DNA of 5,137 bases, from contig JAGBNT010000069.1 in NCBI GenBank assembly GCA_017634255.1, positions 1 through 5,137 of the forward strand, given 5' to 3'. Shown here piece after piece: positions 1 to 5,137 of this stretch. The position numbers and the translations under genes were made by a program. Below the pieces are notes generated by a model, which saw only the letters and a program-made list of their open reading frames with translations, ran no database searches and had not been told where the DNA came from. This DNA is from Lachnospiraceae bacterium. Lineage in GTDB: Bacteria > Bacillota_A > Clostridia > Lachnospirales > Lachnospiraceae. The stretch's first letter is position 1. Each line of letters starts with the position of its first letter.

Positions 1-117
1 GCCTTGCCCAGGAGACGAGACCGTTTTCCCGACTTTATGCGAAGCTTCGCATAAAGTCGGAAAGACCACCACCAGAATAATGCCGACCGTAAAAAGCAGA
101 CTGAGCCTTCTTTTCAT
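1..117 (-). CDS. Secreted protein of unknown function, N-terminal fragment (cut by the left edge)
   Basis: An open frame begins at the ATG read from 117 leftward and stays open for 39 codons to the window edge. A strong GGAGG ribosome binding site (complement of 124-128) sits 6 nt before this ATG, which fixes the start. The protein begins MKRRLSLLFTVGIILVVVFP: a basic n-region, a hydrophobic core at about residues 6-20, then a c-region ending C-E-A/S near residue 25, a plausible signal peptidase I site. The only nearby Cys (residue 23, context P-T-L-C) lacks the small residue at -1 expected of a lipobox, so a lipoprotein is less likely. The mature part seen (S-H-K-V-G-K-T-V-S-S-P-G-Q-G) is too short to assign a family. 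The gene is transcribed divergently from the PBP gene. A perfect 32-nt palindrome covers the codons around the predicted cleavage site. The evidence for a real, exported product is good; its function is unknown. Confidence 0.75.
   Translation of the reverse strand, partial: MKRRLSLLFTVGIILVVVFPTLCEASHKVGKTVSSPGQG
29..60. repeat. Perfect 32-nt palindrome inside the coding region
   Basis: Positions 29-44 (CCGACTTTATGCGAAG) are the exact reverse complement of 45-60, centred on an AAGCTT hexamer at 42-47, with no mismatch in 16 bp per arm. The match breaks at 28/61. In RNA either strand would form a hairpin of about 14 bp with a four-base loop. It lies within the first codons of the leftward secreted-protein gene, over the signal-peptide cleavage region, and reads through in frame as P-T-L-C-E-A-S-H-K-V-G. 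The palindrome is seen directly; its role is unknown. It could be an inserted palindromic element or a structure affecting early translation. Confidence 0.9.
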
Positions 118-155
118 AATGTTCCTCCGTGAAGGGGCAAAAACAACTGAGTTAA

Positions 156-164
156 AGTATAACA
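156..164 (-). promoter_or_regulatory. Extended -10 promoter element for the leftward secreted-protein gene
   Basis: Read on the minus strand, 164 to 156 is TGTTATACT, which fits the extended -10 consensus TGnTATAAT with one mismatch. Transcription would begin near 149, giving a leader of about 30 nt that contains the GGAGG site at 128-124. No good -35 hexamer is visible at 16-18 bp spacing, which is common where an extended -10 is present. This is an assignment by consensus only. Confidence 0.5.
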
Positions 165-180
165 AATCCGGCAAAAAAAT

Positions 181-209
181 GTGGCATAGGTTGACAAAAA
201 TGTTATACT
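181..209 (+). promoter_or_regulatory. Rightward promoter (weak -35, extended -10) upstream of the structured leader and PBP gene
   Basis: TGTTATACT at 201-209 is an extended -10 element. GTGGCA at 181-186 matches four of six bases of the -35 consensus at exactly 17 bp spacing. A TTGACA hexamer at 191-196 is also present but only 7 bp from the -10, too close to pair with it. Transcription would start near 215-217 (GGG), just before a run of T residues. The initial transcript would carry the whole hairpin series 225-373 ahead of the PBP gene. The -10 is an exact inverted copy of the divergent promoter's -10 at 156-164. Confidence 0.6.
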
Positions 210-215
210 AATTAG

Positions 216-373
216 GGTTTTTTTACAATTCGGTCCTGAGCCACGCACTCTGCTGCGTGGCTACAGGCCAATAAAGTATTGGAGTAGGCGAGCCGCCCAT
301 CTGCGAAGCAGATTTAATTGTGGCGAGCGCGTTGCACTTCAGTGGTTTAGCCACTGAAGTGTAATGATTTTTT
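216..373 (+). ncRNA. Structured leader or small RNA, about 158 nt, ending in an intrinsic terminator
   Basis: Between the promoter and the PBP start codon the sequence is packed with helices. H1 at 232-269 is a 9-bp perfect stem (AGCCACGCA 239-247 with TGCGTGGCT 254-262, loop 248-253), extended by CCTG/CAGG and GG/CC with single-base bulges at 234 and 263. H2 at 268-282 pairs CCAATA with TATTGG around an AAG loop; it competes with H1 for the two C residues at 268-269. H3 at 299-313 pairs ATCTGC with GCAGAT around GAA. ACAATT (225-230) can pair with AATTGT (316-321) and would close H1-H3 into a multi-branch junction. H4 (330-366) is the terminator. The heptamer GGCGAGC occurs at 287-293 and 322-328. 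I recognise no named RNA family. It may be a stand-alone small RNA, an attenuator-type leader of the PBP gene, or an intergenic mobile palindromic element. The helices are visible in the sequence; that they form an RNA gene or leader is inferred. Confidence 0.55.
330..373 (+). terminator. Intrinsic terminator upstream of the PBP gene
   Basis: CACTTCAGTGG (335-345) and CCACTGAAGTG (351-361) form a perfect 11-bp stem with loop TTTAG. The stem continues outward through five more pairs to 330/366, two of them G-U. It is followed by A367 and six T residues (368-373). Stem strength, loop size and T-tract all fit a Rho-independent terminator on the plus strand. It lies after the rightward promoter and only 37 nt before the PBP start codon, with no gene between. 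It would therefore end a short RNA or make PBP expression depend on read-through or antitermination. A weak -10-like TATCAT at 387-392 is the only candidate for a promoter downstream of it and has no good -35. Confidence 0.75.
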
Positions 374-410
374 GCATTATAGGATGTATCATAAAAAAGA
401 GGAAGCTTAA

Positions 411-3020
411 ATGAATTATTCACCGATGGGGGTCAGGCGCCGGCAGAGGCAGCTGAAGTCCCGTTTACCTAAGATATCAAATATGTTCTTTATAACCTTC
501 TTCCGTATCTTCATTTTGGGGATGATCGCCGTGGCCGCCATAGGAACGGCAGCGGGCATAGGCACCTTTAAGGGAGTCCTGGCCTCCTCCCCGGAGATAA
601 ACGAGAAGGATATAAGGCCTGTGGGCTATTCCTCCACGGTCTACGATGCCGAGGGAAACAGGATGACCAAGCTGGTGGCGGCGGATTCCAACAGAATTTA
701 TCAGACCATTGACAAGATTCCCTTAGACCTCCAGCATGCCTTTGTGGCCATAGAGGACGAGCGTTTTTATGAGCACAACGGCATAGATCTCAAGGGTATA
801 GTGCGTGCCGCGTACACCGGTATCACTACCAGGGATTTTTCCCAGGGAGCTTCCACTATAACCCAGCAGCTCATCAAGAATAACGTATTTACCTCCTGGA
901 CCTCGGAGTCCTCCTTTGCCGAGAAGCTGAAGCGTAAGATTCAGGAGCAGTTTCTGGCCGTCCAGCTGGAAAAGCAGGATACGGTGAATAAGGACATAAT
1001 CCTCGAGCTGTATCTGAATACCATAAACCTGGGGCAGAATACCCTCGGAGTTCAGGCGGCGTCCTTGAGATATTTTAATAAGAACGTATCCGACTTAAAT
1101 CTTTCCGAGGATGCGGTCATCGCGGGGATAACCCAGAATCCCTCCCGGTATAACCCGATTTCACACCCGGACAATAACGCCGAGAGACGTTCAAAGGTAT
1201 TGAGGAATATGCTGGAGCAGGGCTATATCACGGAGCAGGCCTATAAGGAGGCCTTGGATGACGACGTATATTCCAGGATACAGACCATAAACGCCCAGAG
1301 TGAGGAAAATTCGATAAACTCATATTTCGTGGATGCCCTTACCAAGCAGATAATGGAGGATATGGAGGAAAAGCTGGGCTTTTCGGAGACCCAGGCCTAC
1401 AACCAGCTCTATTCCGGCGGACTTTCCATATATACCACTCAGGACCCGAAAATACAGGCTATCGCGGATGAGGTCACCGCAAATGAGGACAACTATCCGG
1501 CCAGCACCAGATATCTTCTGGACTACAGACTTACCGTAACAGATGCCGAGGGAGAGTACCACAATTTCTCTTCCGAGGCCATGCAGAAATATTTCAGGGA
1601 GAGCAATTCGGGCTACGAGAGGCTCTATAAGACGGTCTCGGACGCCAATGCAGGGGCTGAGGCCTATAAGGAGTACATTCTTTCCCAGGGCTACGAATTT
1701 GTGGACGAGGTAGTGTCCACGACTCCCCAGCCGCAGATCTCCATGACTATCGAGGACCAGAAGACAGGCTACGTCAAGGCCATAATCGGAGGCAGGGGAA
1801 AGAAGGAGGCTTCGCTTACCCTGAACCGCGCCACCGATACTACGAGGCAGCCGGGTTCCACCTTCAAGGTGGTCTCCACCTATGCGCCGGCTCTGGATAC
1901 GGGCTTAAAGACCCTCGGAGACGTGCAGATAGACGAGCCCTATGCCTATGCCAACGGGCGCCCGGTCAACAACTGGTATTCGGGCTACAAGGGCCCCTGT
2001 ACATTGCGCTATGGTATAGAGCAGTCCCTGAATATAGTGGCCGTAAAGACGCTGACGGACATCACTCCGCAGCTGGGCTTTGACTACCTACAGCGCATGG
2101 GCTTCACCACCCTGGTGGAAAAGAGGGAGACCTCAGACGGCAGGATATTCTCCGATATCACCCAGACCCTCGCCCTCGGAGGAATCACTGATGGAGTGAA
2201 GAATCTGGAGCTTAACGCGGCCTATGCGACCATTGCCAACGGAGGCGAATATATCAAGCCTAAATTCTATACGAAGATCTTAGATCACGACGGAAACGTC
2301 CTACTGGAGAACGAAAAGGAGAGCTCCCAGGTATTGAAGCCCACTACGGCCTGGCTCCTGACGAGCGCCATGGAGGACGTTGTTACAAAGGGTACCGGCG
2401 GACGGGTAAGATTTGACGGTATGTCCATAGCGGGTAAGACCGGAACTACCTCCGATGAAAACGACGTGTGGTTCTCCGGCTTTACGCCTTACTATACCTG
2501 TACGACCTGGGCCGGCTTTGACAATAACGTCGACCTTAAATCCGGAGACGAGGCCAATCTGGCCAAGACGATCTGGAGGGAGACTATGAGCCGCATACAC
2601 GAGGGCCTCGATGATCCGGGCTTCCCGATGCCGGCAGGAATAACCACAGCGGTAGCCTGCAACAAGACCGGCAAGCTGGCTCTGGATTCCGTATGTGCCC
2701 TTGACGGCAGTGCCCACAGCGAATACTATGCAGAGGGAACGGTGCCCAAGGAATACTGCAACGGGGTTCACAGCTTCGGAACTCAGCAGTTATATGTATG
2801 TGCTCTCACCGGACAGGTGGCGACGGAGAGCTGTCCCTATAAGGTGCCGACGGCGAGCGTAAATCCTGCGCTGGGCTTCTGCCCTCATTCCGTCGATGCG
2901 GCCACGGCAGCGGCAGCGGCTCAGAACGCGGCCCTGCAGCAGAGTATAAACGATGCTAACGCGGCGGCAGCTGCGGCAGCGGCCGCTCTTCAGCAGCAGC
3001 TTATGTCAGGTGTCCAATAG
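411..3020 (+). CDS. Class A penicillin-binding protein (PBP1A-like bifunctional peptidoglycan synthase)
   Basis: This 869-residue protein polymerises lipid II into glycan strands and cross-links the stem peptides on the outer face of the membrane. A short basic cytoplasmic N-terminus is followed by one membrane anchor (about residues 25-52). The GT51 glycosyltransferase domain (about 85-260) shows E-D-E-R-F-Y-E-H-N-G at 115-124 with catalytic Glu115, G-A-S-T-I-T-Q-Q at 146-153, R-K-I-Q-E at 175-179, and E-L-Y-L-N-T-I-N-L-G at 199-208. A linker of roughly 180 residues leads to the transpeptidase domain (about 440-730) with S-T-F-K (nucleophile Ser483, Lys486), S-L-N (539-541) and K-T-G-T (676-679). 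All catalytic motifs are intact. The tail (about 740-869) holds six Cys (750, 762, 783, 797, 808, 824) and an Ala/Gln-rich end. GAGG at 399-402, 8 nt upstream, supports the start. Related genes are called ponA or mrcA; the orthologue cannot be fixed from sequence alone. Expression may be controlled by the terminator-ended leader just upstream. Confidence 0.96.
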   Translation: MNYSPMGVRRRQRQLKSRLPKISNMFFITFFRIFILGMIAVAAIGTAAGIGTFKGVLASSPEINEKDIRPVGYSSTVYDAEGNRMTKLVAADSNRIYQTIDKIPLDLQHAFVAIEDERFYEHNGIDLKGIVRAAYTGITTRDFSQGASTITQQLIKNNVFTSWTSESSFAEKLKRKIQEQFLAVQLEKQDTVNKDIILELYLNTINLGQNTLGVQAASLRYFNKNVSDLNLSEDAVIAGITQNPSRYNPISHPDNNAERRSKVLRNMLEQGYITEQAYKEALDDDVYSRIQTINAQSEENSINSYFVDALTKQIMEDMEEKLGFSETQAYNQLYSGGLSIYTTQDPKIQAIADEVTANEDNYPASTRYLLDYRLTVTDAEGEYHNFSSEAMQKYFRESNSGYERLYKTVSDANAGAEAYKEYILSQGYEFVDEVVSTTPQPQISMTIEDQKTGYVKAIIGGRGKKEASLTLNRATDTTRQPGSTFKVVSTYAPALDTGLKTLGDVQIDEPYAYANGRPVNNWYSGYKGPCTLRYGIEQSLNIVAVKTLTDITPQLGFDYLQRMGFTTLVEKRETSDGRIFSDITQTLALGGITDGVKNLELNAAYATIANGGEYIKPKFYTKILDHDGNVLLENEKESSQVLKPTTAWLLTSAMEDVVTKGTGGRVRFDGMSIAGKTGTTSDENDVWFSGFTPYYTCTTWAGFDNNVDLKSGDEANLAKTIWRETMSRIHEGLDDPGFPMPAGITTAVACNKTGKLALDSVCALDGSAHSEYYAEGTVPKEYCNGVHSFGTQQLYVCALTGQVATESCPYKVPTASVNPALGFCPHSVDAATAAAAAQNAALQQSINDANAAAAAAAAALQQQLMSGVQ
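2895..3017 (+). repeat. Ala/Gln low-complexity tail of the PBP
   Basis: Codons 829-869 encode a tail dominated by Ala and Gln, including a run of nine Ala (851-859) and an earlier run of five (833-837). The DNA is built from repeated GCG/GCA/GCC/GCT units and CAG codons and includes a GCGGCCGC octamer at 2978-2985. The peptide is predicted to be helical or disordered and lies outside the membrane. Ala codons are mixed rather than one repeated triplet, so it is only moderately prone to slippage. It is not needed for either catalytic domain. Confidence 0.7.
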
Positions 3021-3070
3021 GATAAAATTAAGATCAGGATGCCGCACCCGGGAATTGAAGAATCAGAGAT

Positions 3071-3094
3071 CCGGCAGGTGTTTCGATGTGCCGG
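3071..3094 (+). other. Small inverted repeat in the PBP-lipoprotein gap
   Basis: CCGGCA (3071-3076) and TGCCGG (3089-3094) form a 6-bp GC-rich stem with a 12-nt loop. The following bases (CGTGTTTTAG) are only slightly T-rich, so this is at best a weak terminator or an mRNA-processing/stability hairpin. The rest of the 97-bp gap (3021-3117) shows no convincing promoter: TAAAAT at 3023-3028 resembles a -10 but has no matching -35. The pairing is seen; any function is a guess. Confidence 0.25.
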
Positions 3095-3117
3095 CGTGTT
3101 TTAGTTGGAGTTATTTT

Positions 3118-4767
3118 ATGAAAAAATTTTTCAAAGTGTTGCCTTTGTTTGTTTTGGGAGCGGCCCTGACCGGCTGCTCCGTGCTTGGGGAAAATGCGGG
3201 AAGCGCAAGCAGCGTTGCGGCTGTCAGAGCGGCCGCGGCCTCCTATAACGGCCTGGCGCCGGAGGACATCTTCAACGATTCGCTGAATCTGGGGGCCGTG
3301 AATAAGGATTCGGATAAGCGGAGTGAGGCGACGCCCTTTGAGAACGTGGCACAGTCCCTGGATGAGGTGGGAGTGGTGGACGGAGAGGAGATAGCCATCA
3401 CCGTGTCCTTTCCCTTCGAGGACAGCATGAAGGGCTATTCCCTTTTATATATTAAGGCCCCGGAAAAGGCCTTTATGCGCCTTTTTGATGCCAAGGGCAA
3501 TCTGGTTCAGGAATTCGGGGATATGGACATACAGGGAGTCCCCTATTTCAGATATGACAATCTGGTCTCCGGCGGGGAGTACAAGGGCTTTTCGGTATTT
3601 GACCCGGAAAAGAGCAGTGAGGAGTACAGCGGCTATTATTATATCCTGGATGAGAATGGCAAAAAATTTAATTTCGACGCCATAAGCGTACCGGCCTATG
3701 AGGGCCTGCTGGAGGGCACCTACAACATCCTCCTGTACACCGAGGAGAGAAAGGAAATGTCGGGCAGCAGGGACTTTTACCAGGTCTTCTGGGAGGCGGG
3801 AAAGTGCCCGAAGGTAAAGCGCTGGGAATATGAGGTAGCAGAGGGAAATTACGAGAAGACCTCCATGAGGATCTTTGACGCCATGGAGGATAAGCTCATA
3901 TACGAGGGTCCGATGGAGCTCGACAACGACCTCGAGCCGATAAATCAGGATTTCTATAAGTCCATGATAATCAATAATCTCCAGGTCTATGCCGAAGATA
4001 TCCCGGACGAGGTCATTTTCTATACGGGAGAGCTCAAGGAGAAGCCCCAGGCGGATAAAAAGACGGGCTCCGGGGAGGAGACAGAGGGCGAAGAGCAGGA
4101 GATTCCGGAGCAGATAACGGAGGAATACAAGGACCTTAACGAGTGTCTCAAGGCCAAGGGCCTCGATGAAAAGTCCGCTATAGGCGAATATGTGGACGAA
4201 TTCGGCAACAAGGAATTTGAGGTATATTACGATACGAAGAGCGGTCAGGGACTGGCCGTGGCATATCGCTGGTACTACGACCTCACCCTTAAGAAGAAGG
4301 CGTCGCTCGAGGCCTTTCCAATCGCCAAATATGAGAGGTCGAAGAAGACATATTCCTTCCAGCCCATGAGCCTTAACGCCGAGGAGAGGATGTCGGGATA
4401 TTCCAAGACCTCGGAGTATATTTCTGGGCAGCTCAGGAACCTGGAGATAAGGGATTTCGACAGGACGATGGAGGATAGTCCCGGCTATGAGACCCTGATC
4501 AGGGAAAATTTCGTCTACAGGGACGACGGAAGCCTCTATTACCATGGCCGTTCCCATAACGCATATTACTACGGCATTGACTATATGGCGATGAATGAAA
4601 AATACGATCTTTCATCCAGACTCGTCTATTCCTCGGCTCTGGTCATGACCGGCTCCAACGAGCTTTACAATTTCTATGAAGGGGATTCCAAGAAGATAAA
4701 ATATCAGATCTTCCTGGATAAGTCAGACGACGGAACTGTCAGCATTGAGATCAACGAGGTCAAATGA
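3118..4767 (+). CDS. Lipoprotein of unknown function with an internal repeat
   Basis: This 549-residue protein starts MKKFFKVLPLFVLGAALTGC: a lipoprotein signal peptide with lipobox L-T-G-C. Cys20 would be lipidated and hold the protein on the outer face of the membrane. GGAG with a 7-nt spacer supports the ATG at 3118. The frame is open upstream to 2953, but that part overlaps the PBP end and lacks signal-peptide features. A flexible Ala/Ser stretch (21-42) follows the Cys. Residues 90-310 alternate hydrophobic and aromatic residues as in beta-rich domains and contain two related modules: M-R-L-F-D-A (120-125) to L-L-Y-T-E-E-R-K-E (205-213), and M-R-I-F-D-A (250-255) to I-F-Y-T-G-E-L-K-E (300-308). 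An acidic, Glu/Lys-rich linker (about 305-337) joins a second, Tyr-rich region (338-549). I recognise no catalytic motif or known family. It lies 97 bp after the PBP gene, so an envelope role or PBP partner is possible but unproven. Confidence 0.88.
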   Translation: MKKFFKVLPLFVLGAALTGCSVLGENAGSASSVAAVRAAAASYNGLAPEDIFNDSLNLGAVNKDSDKRSEATPFENVAQSLDEVGVVDGEEIAITVSFPFEDSMKGYSLLYIKAPEKAFMRLFDAKGNLVQEFGDMDIQGVPYFRYDNLVSGGEYKGFSVFDPEKSSEEYSGYYYILDENGKKFNFDAISVPAYEGLLEGTYNILLYTEERKEMSGSRDFYQVFWEAGKCPKVKRWEYEVAEGNYEKTSMRIFDAMEDKLIYEGPMELDNDLEPINQDFYKSMIINNLQVYAEDIPDEVIFYTGELKEKPQADKKTGSGEETEGEEQEIPEQITEEYKDLNECLKAKGLDEKSAIGEYVDEFGNKEFEVYYDTKSGQGLAVAYRWYYDLTLKKKASLEAFPIAKYERSKKTYSFQPMSLNAEERMSGYSKTSEYISGQLRNLEIRDFDRTMEDSPGYETLIRENFVYRDDGSLYYHGRSHNAYYYGIDYMAMNEKYDLSSRLVYSSALVMTGSNELYNFYEGDSKKIKYQIFLDKSDDGTVSIEINEVK

Positions 4768-4792
4768 GAGGGGCGGTCACCGGGTTTAGAGG

Positions 4793-5137
4793 ATGAAGGA
4801 TAAGAAGGAAGAAAATCAGGCCATAAAAAGCTGGAAGATACTATTTAACAAGGATGATGAGATAAACATTACCTCCTGCCGCATGGTATGTGTTATTTTT
4901 GCAATTATCTGCGGGCTTTTTGTCCCCATCAACCTCTACGCCGGAAGTCCGAACATGGCCGTCGCAAACGGGATCATATGCATCGTCATGCTGGTCAACC
5001 TTATCGGGATCATAAGGTTCAACACCGTGAAGTACGCCACACCCACACTGGTAGTGCTAATGGTCGTAGTAACCATCTATTATCTGTATTCCGGAACGAC
5101 GGAGGGCTTCAGTATTTTGTGGATAGTCCTGGTGCCC
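4793..5137 (+). CDS. Polytopic membrane protein, N-terminal part; possible signalling-protein input domain (cut by the right edge)
   Basis: The frame runs 115 codons from ATG 4793 to the window edge with no stop. A charged cytoplasmic start (MKDKKEENQ..., about 1-29) is followed by hydrophobic segments at about 30-50, 54-75, 82-99 and from 106 onward, so at least four membrane spans. Between spans 3 and 4 is G-T-T-E-G-F-S-I-L-W (101-110). As I recall, similar G-x-E-G-F-S-x-L-W motifs occur in the membrane input regions of Clostridia GGDEF and sensor-kinase proteins; the output domain is off the window, so this is tentative. A TAG stop at 4787-4789 lies in frame just upstream and no alternative start codon precedes residue 31, so 4793 is the only reasonable start, even though the AGAGG at 4788-4792 touches the ATG directly. 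It begins 25 bp after the lipoprotein stop, so co-transcription and perhaps translational coupling are likely. Confidence 0.75.
   Translation, partial: MKDKKEENQAIKSWKILFNKDDEINITSCRMVCVIFAIICGLFVPINLYAGSPNMAVANGIICIVMLVNLIGIIRFNTVKYATPTLVVLMVVVTIYYLYSGTTEGFSILWIVLVP

Noticed and set aside
191..209. TTGACA (191-196) as the -35 partner of the -10 at 204-209
   Set aside because: The spacing is only 7 bp, far from the 16-18 bp needed; GTGGCA at 181-186 has the correct spacing.
232..373. CRISPR array or tandem repeat
   Set aside because: The hairpins differ in sequence and spacing; there are no regular repeats with unique spacers.
223..423. A 66-codon minus-strand open frame over the intergenic hairpins
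   Set aside because: It overlaps the terminator, the structured leader and the PBP start; it has no ribosome binding site and its sequence derives from the inverted repeats.
2301..2771. Minus-strand open frames opposite the PBP transpeptidase region
   Set aside because: They are antisense to conserved PBP motifs, lack ribosome binding sites and encode no recognisable protein.
2953..3117. Longer N-terminus for the lipoprotein from an upstream ATG
   Set aside because: It would overlap the PBP end and put 55 residues with no export character ahead of a perfect lipoprotein signal; the ATG at 3118 has its own GGAG site.
3445..4557. A 370-codon open frame on the minus strand, opposite the lipoprotein
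   Set aside because: It lies wholly antisense to a gene with a clear lipoprotein signal and ribosome binding site. Its product is a Leu/Ile-rich string without domain order, as expected when a frame mirrors the codon bias of the opposite gene.
4774..4782. Short palindrome CGGTCACCG before the membrane-protein gene
   Set aside because: Too short, with a one-base centre; it cannot form an RNA hairpin of that size and is easily due to chance.

Overview
The window looks like chromosomal DNA from a Gram-positive Firmicute, most likely a Clostridia member near Lachnospiraceae. This rests on the style of the proteins: a class A penicillin-binding protein (PBP) with a Cys-containing, Ala-rich C-terminal tail, a lipoprotein with a classical lipobox, a multi-pass membrane protein with a GTTEGFSILW motif, and strong GGAGG/GAGG ribosome binding sites. 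The family-level placement is an inference. There is no rRNA, tRNA, CRISPR array, transposase or phage gene in the window.

Layout. (1) Positions 1-117, minus strand: the first 39 codons of a secreted protein that runs off the left edge; a perfect 32-nt palindrome lies inside this coding stretch. (2) Positions 118-410: a divergent intergenic region. Two extended -10 promoter elements face away from each other and are exact inverted copies. The rightward promoter is followed by a hairpin-rich segment (about 216-373) that ends in a strong stem plus six T residues, a textbook intrinsic terminator, about 40 nt before the next start codon. This is either a small structured RNA or an attenuator-type leader. 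(3) Positions 411-3020, plus strand: a complete bifunctional class A PBP (glycosyltransferase plus transpeptidase). (4) Positions 3118-4767, plus strand: a complete lipoprotein of unrecognised family. (5) Positions 4793-5137, plus strand: the N-terminal part of a polytopic membrane protein, possibly the sensor/input part of a signalling enzyme, cut by the right edge.

The three plus-strand genes are co-oriented (gaps of 97 and 25 bp) with no convincing terminator between them, so they may form one transcription unit devoted to the cell envelope: a membrane-anchored peptidoglycan synthase, a lipoprotein on the outer face of the same membrane, and a membrane protein that could sense or signal. 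A functional link is suggested only by order and location. The most interesting part of the window is the structured, terminator-ended leader upstream of the PBP gene.
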